Positions 45,396-56,999 are shown, counted from the stretch's first letter. The stretch is DNA of 64,000 bases from Tenodera sinensis (GCA_030765045.1 CM060969.1:56854216-56918215); one strand, 5' to 3'. Translations and numbers: made by a program. Notes: generated by a model from the letters alone, not told the origin.

Positions 45396-47914
45396 TAATA
45401 ATAAATAAGTAACAATAACCCCCTTTAATCCTTATAGGACAACCGTCTCTCCTAAGACGGTATGCTCTTCCCACATTTCAGCTATGAACCTGAAATTCTC
45501 GTATCTTTCTCTTTGATTGTTTGTCTTAACCTACAATTATTTAAAGGTATTTTAAGCTTCACTCCTTTGCCCTCCACGCTTGAGTCTTACTCTTGTGACA
45601 TTTGACACTAGTTCTCACATTTTGACATTTATCACTTCTTCACTATCACCGTCATATTCAGATATGCCCTTGACACTCAGTCACAGTGATTGTCTTAGTT
45701 GCTGAGCAGATGTTTCTGGACCGTCCAGGCGTTGGAGTTCCTCGCCGTCCTGGTCCAGGTGCTGCCAGTGTTACTCTTCATTCCGTCCGTCTCGTCCTCA
45801 GTCTACCCTACCTCCTCTCTCCTTCTCGTGGAGCCCTCATCGTTACTATGTTTGTTCAGCGATTGTTGTTGAGCCTTACTGTATGACCTGCCCGTCTCCG
45901 CTTGTACCGGTGTCGCGGCGTCTTTCACTTGCGTTCTCCTTGTTTTTGTACTCCTTGTTTTGTGCAGTTAATTAAGGGACCCTAGGACTGGAGTTTGAAT
46001 GTTCTATAATTTTATAGGTATGAAAGCAATAAGTTGCACACATAAAGATGCTTATCTTGTAAAGTATTAACTACCACACAAAGTTCCAGCACAATCTGTT
46101 TTATACTTTTAAGGCAATAAATTATTCAATTTATTCAGAATGCGAAAATAGTAATATTCAAAATAATCCAAAAGCTTAAAAAATCGCAATAGTTTTGTTA
46201 TTTTATAACCTCTAATTGTCCAACAAACATCATCAGTCTCCGGCAGGAGGAAGAAATAATTACTTCTAAAGCAATTAATTTCTTCTATAGGAATTGAAAA
46301 TATTTTATTTTTATTTATTTATTTATTTATTTATTTTTTCCTGTATTCAATTTTAAAGCTAAACAGATGTTCATATTTTGAAGTTGAAGTCACGTAAATG
46401 GAGCACATGCTTATCAAATTATAGGAGCGTAGTATAACATTTAATGGGCAATTTTTCTACACACATGCAACATGATTATGCATCTGATAATTGTTTGCCC
46501 TGAAACTGCCCTGCTGTATGTCTTGCACCTTCCCTCTTTTATCTAGTAACCTCTCTGCTCATATTCATAGCTTAACAATTTCTTTCGTCTGAATTTTGTT
46601 GTTTTTGAGCCTTTTTAGGCCCATATTTTGTTCAAATACTGCCAAAAATTTAAGCTAAACGGGGGCGTTTAAACGCAGCGCACATGGCAATTAAAACCTG
46701 CGCAAGACATTTAAAAATGACAGAATCTAAAAAATGTCATTGCCAACCGATCACTGAAGGTTTGAGGAACATTTTTATGCATAAACCTAAAAATCGTCAA
46801 CAGGAAAATTTTTCGGCAATTTCTTAGTCTCAAGCTCCCTTAGATGTCCCACAGAAATTACCATGAAAATCCATAACGTGGCCTTTGTTCAGAAAGTTGG
46901 CGTAAGTAGAAGATACTGATCACTGGTACATCATATAGACATAAAGTCTTCCAATGGCTGTTAGGAGTGCAATAAAACCTACATTCCGAGCTTTCTCTCG
47001 CCCAGAATCGCTGCTCAAGTGCACTCATAGCAAACCACAGAACCCAAATGAGAGTCTCAACAGTTTAACTCCATAGCTGTATATGAGACACACTCTACAA
47101 CGCATTAATGAAAATGGATCAGTGCTGCTGACAAAGCCATTGAAAATATGTCCCAATTTCTCCAGAGAAGAAAAAGAACTAGGAGAACTTCAGATGGTAC
47201 TCGGAATCACTCTCAGTATTCATATGGAGTTTTTTAAAGTTAGGAGCAAGAAGAAAATTATTGCTATAAAAACCTCAACTTTTTGCTTCATTTTCCGAAG
47301 CTTTCATTTTTCAAACTGTACGTACAGTTACCAATTATGAAACAGAATTTGATGAAACTTCGCACACTATATAATTACATATAAGCTTTAATTTCATGTA
47401 AGCATTTTGTCATAGCTGTTGTATTTCATACCTGATAGCAGTACACGCATTGGAAAAATATTTCAATTTTGGAATATTATTTTTAAACAATCTTGTAAAA
47501 TAAAGGAAGCATAAAAACCAAAATTCTTACAACGAACTATTTTACTATAATTAAATAAGCAGCCTGCAAAATTTTAAGTAATTATCTGTGAAAGTTATTT
47601 TTAAAGAGGTAAATTTTCTTATTTTGAAAGAATACCTATTTATTTTTGTAAAAAATATTTGTTCAATGCTATAGACATTTGCCACACACATATATCATAT
47701 ACCTACCAGGCCACATTTTCATAAATCTATTAGTAAAAGCAAGTTAGTTATGACTGTTTATCTAATATCCTGTATTTAATTGACATCCTCCATTGACATA
47801 GGTATTCACTTCTGGTGTAATAGGTCCCTGTGTGCAATTTCGAACTGTCGTCTCGTTATACAAAAGTGTACACAATCCATTTAGAACGCAAAAGAGTTCA
47901 CAAGGTATTCACAA
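45396..47914. other. No gene seen
   Basis: A GC-richer stretch at 45690-45960 has no recognised element. An ATTT repeat lies at about 46310-46336. The 85-codon frame at 47083 was not recognised. Confidence 0.4.
46310..46336. repeat. ATTT tetranucleotide repeat
   Basis: About seven TTTA units. Confidence 0.9.
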
Positions 47915-48260
47915 AAAATTCTATATGCAGTTTAGGTATATTCATGCAAATATCTCCAGAATCTTGTATTTTAACCCAAAAATATTTTCATAAAATGTAA
48001 AAAAGGCAAACATTTTCCAGGATATTTTACAGTAGGAAAGTTATCCTTAAAATCTTCGTGCAACTTCTTTTGAAGATATTGAACTTAAATCATTGAGTTT
48101 GTTGTCTACCGGCTTTTCGTCGTTGTATTCTTATATGTACATGTGCATGCACACGCTCACACGTAGTTATATCTTTCTCTAAAACGTTTTTATTTTCTGG
48201 AAGTGGATTCGGAGATCTGAAAGTGTACTTCCGGCAAAATGGTATATTGAACTTTTGGTT
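47915..48260 (+). repeat. Dispersed repeat R4, copy
   Basis: Shares AAAATCTTCGTG, TTTTGAAGATATTGAACTTAA and the GGCTTTTCGT block with 49440-49880 in the same order, with many differences. Confidence 0.5.
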
Positions 48261-48525
48261 CCACTACAACTCTTCCTCTAATAAACCAAAATCCTTTTAG
48301 TTTAAGATCACTACAGATACAAGTGCATTTATATAAAGCTATCTGATCTTTCTTTGGTGTGTATAGAAACTACTATTACAAAAGCTTACTTTTGCATCTG
48401 CTTCATTCTCATTGACATAAAAACCCTTTCAGAAATAGGTACAATACACATTTCATTATACAACAGGAATACTGATAATGAAATGTTCAAGAACTGGAAT
48501 CTACACGGTGCCCTTATATTCCATG

Positions 48526-48898
48526 TTTCTTCTTCTTCTTCTTTACCTGATTACCCTCCTCTATGTAGGACTTACACCCCCTAGGACTTACAAGCCAGGG
48601 CCTACGGTGAAATGCCTGTTGGGGAGCAGAGGAACCTATGGATCGGACAGAGTGAAGACCTGGAAGCGGGTGGTCAGCCAAGCACCAGGTATGATAGCGA
48701 AGAAAACGATGATATATGCAGGGGAAATCGATTAATGGAATGGTGATGTTGGAGCAATTGGTGGAATGAGTGGTGTGGGAAACCGGAGAACCCGGAGAAA
48801 ACCCGCCCAGACCCCGCTTCGTCGATCACGGATACAGTATGTGGGTTCCTGGGATCGAACCCGGGACATCAAACCGCTCGGCTACGGCGCCGCACTCC
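48526..48898 (-). mobile_element. tRNA-derived SINE family A, copy 2
   Basis: The reverse complement matches 8050-8411. The head has GCCGTAGCCGAGCGGTTTGA (A box) and GGGTTCGATCCC (B box). The body has CTCCGGGTTCTCCGG and CTTCACTCTGTCC, and the tail is AAG repeats (48526-48542). A 7-bp repeat TTCCATG (48519-48525 and 48899-48905) may be the target duplication. Box B is closer to consensus than in copy 1. Confidence 0.9.
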
Positions 48899-48905
48899 TT
48901 CCATG

Positions 48906-49208
48906 CAATCGCGAGCAACAATTGAATATGGAAAATACCTCAAAACAATGATTAAATGTTGAAAAACTCAAGTCATTATTTACAGATATCTTGAAAATAG
49001 CTTACAGCATTAAAAAAAGTTTTTGTTTTTAATCTTTTAATACCCCATTTACACCTAAGGCCATCCGGCAACTATTTACCTTTTTGAAAGAATAATTGCT
49101 GACTCGATTTGGGTTGTTATTACTTGGGGTTATTATTTAAACTCACACAAATACTTTCCGACTCTAAGAAGGCTCGGGAATAATCCTAGCTAAAGAAACA
49201 TTCCCACC
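48906..49208. other. No gene seen
   Basis: AT-rich spacer, nothing supported. Confidence 0.4.
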
Positions 49209-49277
49209 CTTCACGTGAGAATTGAACCCGGGACCTGTGGATTTGGATGTTATCTGCTAACCACTAGACCACGAAAG
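49209..49277 (-). repeat. tRNA-like sequence (relic or SINE head)
   Basis: The minus strand reads CTTTCGTGGTCTAGTGGTTAGC (an A-box region like tRNA-Glu/Asp genes) and GTCCCGGGTTCAATTCTCACG (B box and T arm), ending close to the start complement. The anticodon arm region is AT-rich and does not pair well, so it is probably a pseudogene or SINE head. Confidence 0.5.
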
Positions 49278-49439
49278 CAACGAACAAAAAGTTATTTGTA
49301 ATAAAGTCTGTGTCTTAAGAGATCTTTACTTATTTTGTTGTGTATTTTCATCTATTGCTTTAAGTTACACCTTTTGAATTAAGTGAACTTTACAGATATT
49401 CCTAGAAAAATTCAGGGTATAGGTACAATTTATGAATCA

Positions 49440-49880
49440 TGTACTTATATGGTATTTTAAATATAATTGTTAGATCCATTTTAGAAAATGGAAAATTACA
49501 AAAAAAATGTTTGAAGTAAAGGAGTTTGGAAAGGTGCACTTTCTTGAAAATCTTCGTGTTTGCATCTTTTTAAGATGTTGAACTTAAAATCAAGTTTGGT
49601 ATTTAACCTGCTTTTCGTTTTTGAGTTGTGCTATTCATAGACACACGCGGATCCTTTGCTAACCTCCTTTTTTATTTAGCGGGCCTCAAAACATATATTT
49701 CCGGTCAAATCTTGGCATTGATTTTTTTGGTTTAATGCAACACCTTCTCTATCTACTATTTATAAGGTAGGAAAACTAAAAAGTTGAATGTCACACGCTT
49801 TTTCAATTTCTACGTTGAAAATTCACACTCGTGAAAAAATCGGTCACTTTCTAGTCTACACGAAATCAATCTATCGCACA
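49440..49880 (+). repeat. Dispersed repeat R4, copy
   Basis: Best preserved of the three R4 copies seen. It contains AAAATCTTCGTG, AAGATGTTGAACTTAAAATC, CCTGCTTTTCG and GCCTCAAAACATATATTTCC. No coding frame. Confidence 0.5.
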
Positions 49881-50924
49881 ACTTTCACTGAGCATCCTTT
49901 AGGAGAGTCCTGATCTGCAGAGAACACATGCTGTGTGCGCCAATTACACATCTGACGCACACCGCGTGCACTACTCGAATAAAACAGGTATGTTCGGAAA
50001 GCCGGTCATACTCTCCCCATCCCCCTCTCTCCCTCCCACCGCTCTTCTAAGTTACCACAAGCAACAACCATGCTAAAGCGACACTAGAAGCATATTAACA
50101 AAATGAAACATGAAAATCACGTGGCGAGAACCACGGAGGAGCACATCCAAGTAAGTAAACTGCACAACACTCACCATAATCGCGCCGCACATATCATGAA
50201 CATATTCACCACAAGTGAAACCCCACAACACTGTCATGTGCTGGCAAACCAGAGTCGCCAGTTGCTGAGGCTGAAGGTCAACCTGCAGTTGTAAACTTCC
50301 TTCATTACCTACGTCTTTGGATTCATAGAAAATCTCCACGGCCTTGTAGTAATACCAAAGGAAAGGAATGTAACACTACTCCTTAAAAAATCAAAGCCGA
50401 CGTTTGTAAGTACATTGACTCATGAAGATGAAGAATTTTAAAAAAGTGAGCATTTCAAGTTCTTCTGTGTCTCAATTGCATAATTGCATTATACATGAGC
50501 CAAGAAGGTTGTAGTGTTACATATGGTTTTATTGGACTTTATTGCATCTGACATCTCATTACTAATGAATTGAAATTAATACAAATACAAATATAATAAG
50601 CAATAATATAGTCTTATAATAAATTCACAAATGAGTCAATGGTTAAAAGAATTAACTTTTATTCTCTTTAATCCATTTTGCTCCTGGCGGCCCAGTATAA
50701 TACTAGTAATCCTTTCTGTTTCGGTAGACTGGGTTCAAGTCCCGCGCAATGTAGAAGGTTGCTCCTTGCAGATATCTCACTCTTACGTCTCGTATATTCA
50801 TATTTTATATTTGTAGATGCGCTGCTAAGTTTCCATAGCTTTCTTTCTTGGTTTTCTTTTACTTTTTAGCCATAAGTAATTGATTTTTCCTTTTACATTC
50901 TGACAAGCTTCCTCTTTCCATGAT
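49881..50924. other. No gene seen apart from a weak tRNA-like box
   Basis: A GGGTTCAAGTCCC B box near 50731-50743 (plus strand) is preceded by a weak A-box-like stretch near 50695. No tRNA fold is evident. Otherwise AT-rich. Confidence 0.35.
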
Positions 50925-51102
50925 TGATATATTCTATTTATGATGAACTTCTTGGCTCAGTTGATTGTAATGAGTTTTATTCCCATATACACTGTAGTGC
51001 CTTTTTTGCTAGCCCATACGCTGTCTCATTGCCTTCCACTCTCACATGTGCTAGCACAATAATTTTCTTCAGATTTCTTAATTGCTGTAATAGATTATAT
51101 AT

Positions 51103-51637
51103 TGTAACTTTTTTTTGGTTTGCGTGTGAAGTAAAGTAGACAGATGTAGTCGAGATAAAGAAACACTTTTATTTGCGTAAACAGTAACTTTGTACACTCG
51201 TTGCAACAACAAGAAAGTCTTTTCCGATTCTCCAACAGCACGGCTCCGAATTCGTAACACAAAGAACTAACTCTTCTCCGTCGGCACAACTCTCCACATC
51301 GTCTGTCCGTCTCCGTCGGCACGACTACTCAGCCTTCACATACGTCTGACTGTTCTCCGTCGGCACTACTCAACGCTTCACGTACGTCTGACTGACTCTT
51401 CTCACACTTTACCGCTATTTATATCTCCCAGGCACTGTTCTGGAAAGTTCATTTATTGCGCTGGAGTACAAAGTAGAAGATTCCAGTAGCCTCTATCCTT
51501 TTCTCTCTTTCGGCAAGCGCCCCAACAATGCGGCCATTCTCTGTCTCTTTCCTTCGGCTCCTTTGCGGTAGCGCCGACAATAATGCGATGGGTGACACTG
51601 CTGTTGTCGGCAATTAGATGCATCGGGCGCGGTGACA
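51103..51637 (-). repeat. 3' LTR of LTR element 3
   Basis: 535 bp, near-identical to 53257-53791; the seen differences are A/G near 51258 and C/T near 51549. The long frame of the interior continues into it for about 61 codons. Confidence 0.95.
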
Positions 51638-53177
51638 CTGCTCCCTCCTCAGAGCTGGTCGTCCCGACCAGCACTATCACTGCGGCATCTCCCTTGCGCC
51701 CCGGTGGACTAACCCATCGAACCTCTTCTCCAGGAGGCACGATCCTAGGTATCGCTGTCGGATAGTGTCCCTTGGCCTGGGTAGGACGACGTATGCCATC
51801 CTGCTTCGAAATTCTGCAACAGTACCGCCGGTCTTGGCGGTCCCTCGTCCAGTTGCCCTTCTTCCTGGTGTGTTGACGGGCCATCCTGCACACTTGGAAA
51901 CGGCTCACTGGGTACCATGTCCGCCGACCTCTCTGGCGCACCTTCGCAGCCAACTTGCTTCCGATGGGTCCGGCAACAAACCCCGCCACATCCGCGCGAG
52001 TCGCGTCCACCGCTGCACTCGTGTTCACTCGTGCTCGGCACGGCCTCTCCTGTATCCTGCCGTCCAAGATGATGTCCACCATTCTTTCGTTCACGGCACT
52101 ATGCGTCAGGTGCTTGGATGGCTCCGACGGTCCTCCCATGTCACACGCCAAGTCGGTTCTCGCGTGTTGCTCGCCTGCTTGTGCGCTTCCCTGCTGATCG
52201 TCCTCCACGTCATATCCTGGTTGGTTACGTACCCGACACACTCCTCCAGAGGATCCTCGACGACGTCCCTGAACTGCCCCTTTGTCTTCCCCGAGACGTA
52301 CACTTTCGTTATCGGAAACGGGCGCAACTGTCGCCTCGGCCACTAGGTGCTTCCTCCCCGGGTCCGCGCTATTGCGTCTGCCCCTGGCATCCAGTACTTT
52401 GACGCTCTCGTCAACTCTTACTACCAGGGCGCCAAGACGTTCCCCGTCGTCCTCCACGACGTCCACATGCCGGCAGAGGTCTTCTACCTTTTCGCCGAGT
52501 TCTTCCACGTCTTCCTTCACGCCAATCAGTTCGCCGAGTTGTTCCACGTCTTCCGTCATGCCAATCAGTTCGCCGAGTTGCTCCACGTCTTCCATCACGC
52601 CAATCAGTTCGCCGAGTTGTTCCACGCCTTCCGTCACGCCAATCAGTTCGCCGAGTTGTTCCACGTCTTCCGTCACGCCAATCAGTTCGCCGAGTTGTTC
52701 CACGTCCTCCCTCATATCATCTGAAACGGGCGCAACTGTCGCCTCGGCCACTAGGTGCTCCCTCCCCGGCTCCGCGCTATTCCGTCTGCCCCTGGCATCC
52801 AGTACTTTGACGCTCTCGTCAACTCTTACTACCAGGGCGCCAAGACGTTCCCCGTCGTCCTCCACGACGTCCACGTGCTGGCAGAGGTCTACCACCTTTT
52901 CGCCGAGTTCTTCCACGTCTTCCGTCACGCCAATCAGTTCGCCATCAATTTTCGCCGATAGCTCCGTCTTCATCTCTTTCAGCTCGGCAGCGAGGTTGTT
53001 TCTCCTCTTCATTTCGGCAACGAGGTTGTCGTTTGCCGCCTTCATCCCTTTCAGCTCGGCAGCGAGGTTGTCGTATGACGTTTCCATTTTGGCAGCGAGG
53101 TTGTCGTTTGCCGTCTTCATTTTGGCGAATAATTCTTTCATCATTGCCATCATCCTGGTTTCCGAATCTCCCTCCAT
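51453..53177 (-). CDS. 574-codon Gag/protease-like frame of LTR element 3
   Basis: The frame starts MEGDSETRMMAMMKELFAKM, matching the gag start of LTR element 2, and is uninterrupted. Residues 1-78 are coiled coil. Residues 79-155 and 216-291 are near-identical duplicated blocks (EELGEKV..DL..HVDVVEDD). Residues 164-228 are five 13-residue repeats of the form ELIGVTEDVEQLG. Near 368-390 it reads DIILDGRIQERPC then ARVNTSAAVDATRADV, a retropepsin-like block whose DTG is NTS, so it lacks the catalytic aspartate. Residues 514-574 come from the 3' LTR. No capsid homology was recognised after the coiled coil, so particle formation is unproven. ATG choice follows the conserved start. Confidence 0.75.
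   Translation of the reverse strand: MEGDSETRMMAMMKELFAKMKTANDNLAAKMETSYDNLAAELKGMKAANDNLVAEMKRRNNLAAELKEMKTELSAKIDGELIGVTEDVEELGEKVVDLCQHVDVVEDDGERLGALVVRVDESVKVLDARGRRNSAEPGREHLVAEATVAPVSDDMREDVEQLGELIGVTEDVEQLGELIGVTEGVEQLGELIGVMEDVEQLGELIGMTEDVEQLGELIGVKEDVEELGEKVEDLCRHVDVVEDDGERLGALVVRVDESVKVLDARGRRNSADPGRKHLVAEATVAPVSDNESVRLGEDKGAVQGRRRGSSGGVCRVRNQPGYDVEDDQQGSAQAGEQHARTDLACDMGGPSEPSKHLTHSAVNERMVDIILDGRIQERPCRARVNTSAAVDATRADVAGFVAGPIGSKLAAKVRQRGRRTWYPVSRFQVCRMARQHTRKKGNWTRDRQDRRYCCRISKQDGIRRPTQAKGHYPTAIPRIVPPGEEVRWVSPPGRKGDAAVIVLVGTTSSEEGAVSPRPMHLIADNSSVTHRIIVGATAKEPKERDREWPHCWGACRKREKDRGYWNLLLCTPAQ
51638..51654 (-). promoter_or_regulatory. Polypurine tract of LTR element 3
   Basis: Minus strand CTCTGAGGAGGGAGCAG lies directly before the 3' LTR, the expected place for plus-strand priming. 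Confidence 0.75.
52494..52688 (-). repeat. 39-bp minisatellite within the frame
   Basis: Five units of 39 bp (13 codons) with only a few differences. The period is a multiple of three, so the frame is kept. The plus-strand unit contains CCAATCAGTTCGCCGAGTTG. Confidence 0.95.
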
Positions 53178-53236
53178 CTTGGTTCTAACATTGCAACTTC
53201 TAACGACGACGTAACGATACTAGAAGCAATTCGACG

Positions 53237-53256
53237 GATCCCACTTCTGACACCAG
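53237..53256 (-). promoter_or_regulatory. Primer-binding-site motif of LTR element 3
   Basis: CTGGTGTCAGAAGTGGGATC on the minus strand directly follows the 5' LTR. Nearly the same motif follows the LTRs at 33.0 kb and 13.5 kb. The tRNA primer was not assigned. Confidence 0.65.
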
Positions 53257-53791
53257 TGTAACTTTTTTTTGGTTTGCGTGTGAAGTAAAGTAGACAGATG
53301 TAGTCGAGATAAAGAAACACTTTTATTTGCGTAAACAGTAACTTTGTACACTCGTTGCAACAACAAGAAAGTCTTTTCCGATTCTCCAACAGCACGGCTC
53401 CGAATTCGTAACGCAAAGAACTAACTCTTCTCCGTCGGCACAACTCTCCACATCGTCTGTCCGTCTCCGTCGGCACGACTACTCAGCCTTCACATACGTC
53501 TGACTGTTCTCCGTCGGCACTACTCAACGCTTCACGTACGTCTGACTGACTCTTCTCACACTTTACCGCTATTTATATCTCCCAGGCACTGTTCTGGAAA
53601 GTTCATTTATTGCGCTGGAGTACAAAGTAGAAGATTCCAGTAGCCTCTATCCTTTTCTCTCTTTCGGCAAGCGCCCCAACAATGCGGCCATTCTCTGTCT
53701 CTTTTCTTCGGCTCCTTTGCGGTAGCGCCGACAATAATGCGATGGGTGACACTGCTGTTGTCGGCAATTAGATGCATCGGGCGCGGTGACA
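53257..53791 (-). repeat. 5' LTR of LTR element 3
   Basis: 535 bp. It carries a TATAAATAG box on the minus strand near 53570-53578 and is flanked outside by ATAT. Confidence 0.95.
53570..53578 (-). promoter_or_regulatory. TATA box in the 5' LTR
   Basis: ATATAAATAG on the minus strand, placed as the TATA boxes of the other two gypsy-type LTRs. Confidence 0.6.
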
Positions 53792-54424
53792 ATATATCCT
53801 GAATTCTGATTGAATGGGATTGTATGTTTTTCATATATAGCTCGGATGGCGGTGTGTGAATCTATAAGTACTACTGCTTATTCGAATGCTGGAATCTGTA
53901 AACTTTATTTTGCATCTAAAGCTAGGTAACCTGTTATTTCTCAATTGTCGACTAGAATGTAGTGTAAGAAGGGTTGACACCTGCTCTTTTATCATATATT
54001 TGTGAGTCATCTGTATAGATAGACTTGTAACCATGGATCATCAAGATATTTATCATTCAACATGTTTAAACATTTCAGTATTAATAATAGTGTTTTCTCT
54101 TTGATGCTATTCGGAAGAAGTAGATTAACACATATTAGCGAAGAAAGTTTGAAATTAAATAGTTTGTTTCAATTGCTTGATTTCTTGTTCTTGAAATTAA
54201 CCATTCCTCCAATTTATTAGCTGATAATTTTTTAAAATAGTTCGCACGGTGCCTTTTTACCTTTTCATGTCGAGATTTCAATAGAAATACATCCTTTACG
54301 AACTCTGAGCCCCCCAAAAGCAGTTTATCAAAAGGTCCGTGTGTTTGTCTGTGAACAATATAACTCACAAACTAATAATTGATTAACTACCGAACTCGGT
54401 AATTTAGCTCATTGAACACGCAGA

Positions 54425-54800
54425 CATTCAAGAAAATCTCCTATCCGAAACTACCCTTTACTTAGAAAATGTTTCGAAGATGTTGATGTTTTCAGAAATG
54501 CCTTTGACAATTTCGATTGAAATATTCAACATATTTTATAACAAATAAAACGCATATCTTGAATTTTCCGGCAATAGCCCCATAAGTACTCTTTGTGGTA
54601 AATTAATTCTGCATAAATGGTAAACCATAAGAGATGTAGAAAATGGGAAGTTTTCGCCATCATAGTAATACAAAAGAAACGGAATTTCAAAATTTGACTA
54701 TTCCTTAAGCTTAGTGTACTTCACTATTCACTGTACCTATAAGAAAATATGGAATCAAATATTTCTAGAAATGTTTATCTCGATTAACAAGTAATATAAC
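54425..54800 (-). repeat. Dispersed repeat R3, copy
   Basis: Contains CTTGAATTTTCCGGCAATAGCC, ATAAATGGTAAACCATAAGAG and GTTTATCTCGATTAACA in the same order as other minus-orientation R3 copies. Confidence 0.6.
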
Positions 54801-56999
54801 AATAACGGTTTGTAAGAATGGTTTGTTAGTAAATGAATAAAGAAATTCGTGTCAATGTAACACATAAGATTTATTCATATTACTTTCATTCATGGTTATT
54901 TACCTTATGTCTTTCTACGAACATGTTATCGTTTCAAAACAACACAACGATAACAGGGTATAGAAGGACGTTTTAGTGCCAAGCAGTTTCATCTGGTACA
55001 CCTGCAAATACGGCGTAATGCCCATACATTCGTTTCCTGTCCTTGGAATTTTACAGTAAGTTGGTCACTGTTCTCTAATATAATGGAAAACACTGCAGAA
55101 TATGAATGAATAGCGAACAAACTGAAAAAAGCATGAGAAGAATTATAATGTTTCTCTGCAGTCTACCAGCATATGACTCACGTTTCCCTTTCACCACAAA
55201 GTGGACACATTCTCACTTCAGTGTTAACAATTGGCTACCTTCCTATAACCTGGTTATCGGGTTCAATCATCTTGTAAATAGAGCTCCGTCTTCCAAACCC
55301 GCACTATTTACATTTCACCTTTTTAAATTGCACACCACAACTTCGAGACATTTAAAAGTAAACAGTTATTTAACTCAAAAACGACATACAGAGTATATGC
55401 ATATAGCAAATAAGCGACGCCAAAATAATTCGCCAGGTGTTAGATAAACCAATATTAAGAGGCGTTAGCTCTGACGGTAGGCCAAGAAAACGGAGGGGAC
55501 ACCTCGTATCTCGACCTAATGCAGATTGTCTTTCCTTATCACTATACATCGGATTTATATGGAAATGTATGTTTTTTCTGCTCTTAAATATTATATGGAA
55601 ACAAAGTTAGGAGTACATTGGAAGTTCACCTCTTTCCGAATGAAAAGTTTTATGGTGCAATTATTTTGATATTTAAGGCATTGTTGCATATTTCATGACT
55701 TTGGCACGGTCATGCATATATCAAATGTTTTACAGTATTGCCTCACATTTAATAAGTTGATAATATAAACATTGTTTAATTTGTGTATAATATGTTGTTC
55801 TCCAAACAAGCGAGGCAATCCACATCGAGCCTCTTCTGTATGTACATGTGTCAACTTCACATGATACAAGTAAGATGTTTGCAGGATTCCCCGCACAAAG
55901 CGCTGCTATCAGCACCAATAGACCAAGTTTCATTCTGCAGTCAACTTAGTGTTTCTCCTCCTGTATTTGTTGTAATACTGAAATTCAATAAACGTACTAA
56001 AAGCGATCTTTTAAAACTGTGGGTTCAGTACTGAGGACAGTTGGATTATACTATAGATGAAAAATTAATTTGTTTGTCAAGTAATAAATTGCATGTGAGA
56101 AAAAATTTCAGTTAAGCCAACATTCAACTACGAATCAAGATCTTGCAGAGTAAAAGAAATAAGAATTGAAGCAAACGTTATTGACACAACAAATCCCTTC
56201 TTTATCTAATTTGAAAAACGAATTTTCCAATGCAACGCTCCAATTGCAACAAACATAACGCGGAAAACGACCTAGCATTCCCACATTCCGGAATTTCCTA
56301 GATAAAATTGTAATGATAGCTTCCGAATGAATTAAGCCTCAGGAGAAGACTGTTAACGTACAGTCATTAAAGAAATTCAAGACAATTTGAAAGATAATCT
56401 GATCTGATTTCCCGTCATTTAAACCTAAAGTGAAAAATAAAAACTGTAATTAAGGCCAAAGTGAATGAAGGAGTATTCGATACAGATGAAAATGGCTGGA
56501 TAACCTTTCCCACTGACCCGAATATCAAGTTTCGCTGAAACCGGTTCAATACCTCAGTGAACCTCTCCTGTATTACATCACCAAACACGTCACTGAAAAT
56601 TCTTCTTGCCTAACAAGACTTGTTAAAGATCCCGTGACATCTTTCAAACTTGTTCCAAATAAACCTCAATTAAATGCAAGTTGTGCAAGAGCATGATGGA
56701 TGAGCTAGCCAGGCAGGTTGTGTTTTGATTTTCTTGGCTACCTGATATATTGCTCCTACTACTGCTAATACCGAGTATTCTTACCGGTTTCCGAACAACT
56801 TGGGACGGTTTCAGAAGTGGGCGCTAAAAATCTAGAAAATAAGAACGTATGGCAGTGATGTCCAATGTTTGTGAAAGAGGGGAGGCTGCATTTACCTCCC
56901 TCCACTTGATACTGACTGTACCACTTAGGCTACATTGTGGCCGTTTTGTTATATGTAGGTTGCGCTTGATTCATGAAAGCACTTTCAGAGCTTATGCGA
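54801..56999. other. No gene seen
   Basis: AT-rich DNA. Frames at 55106 and 55783 were not recognised. Confidence 0.4.

Larger units (their letters stand above)
51103..53791 (-). mobile_element. LTR element 3: young non-autonomous gypsy-type element
   Basis: Two 535-bp LTRs (53257-53791 and 51103-51637) differ at about two sites by eye. Both begin TGTCACCGCGCCC and end GTTACA on the minus strand. ATAT (possibly ATATAT) is duplicated on each side. The primer-site motif TGGTGTCAGAAGTGGG follows the 5' LTR at 53255, and a purine tract (GAGGAGGGAGCAG) precedes the 3' LTR. RT, RNase H and integrase are missing. A single 574-codon frame fills the interior. All cis signals for mobilisation are present, so it could be moved by a related autonomous element, which is an inference. 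Confidence 0.95.
50925..54030 (-). pseudogene. Non-LTR RNase H fragment, split by LTR element 3
   Basis: On the minus strand the upstream part (54030-53797) reads IYTDDSQIYDKRAG, an RNase H start with catalytic aspartate. The downstream part (51098-50925) reads LLQQLRNLKKIIVLAHVRVE, then GNETAYGLAKKA, the end of an RNase H domain of non-LTR elements (normally GNE.AD.LAK). The last catalytic aspartate is tyrosine here. The two parts flank the 2689-bp LTR element 3 exactly at its target duplication. The host LINE fragment is older and broken. Confidence 0.75.

Noticed and set aside
52494..52688. CRISPR-like array
   Set aside because: Units are contiguous with no spacers and lie in a coding frame of a retroelement; the same reasoning rejects the 31-bp array at 11655.
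52282..53214. 310-codon plus-strand frame rich in serine and proline
   Set aside because: It is antisense to the 574-codon Gag-like frame and arises from its repeats and GC content.
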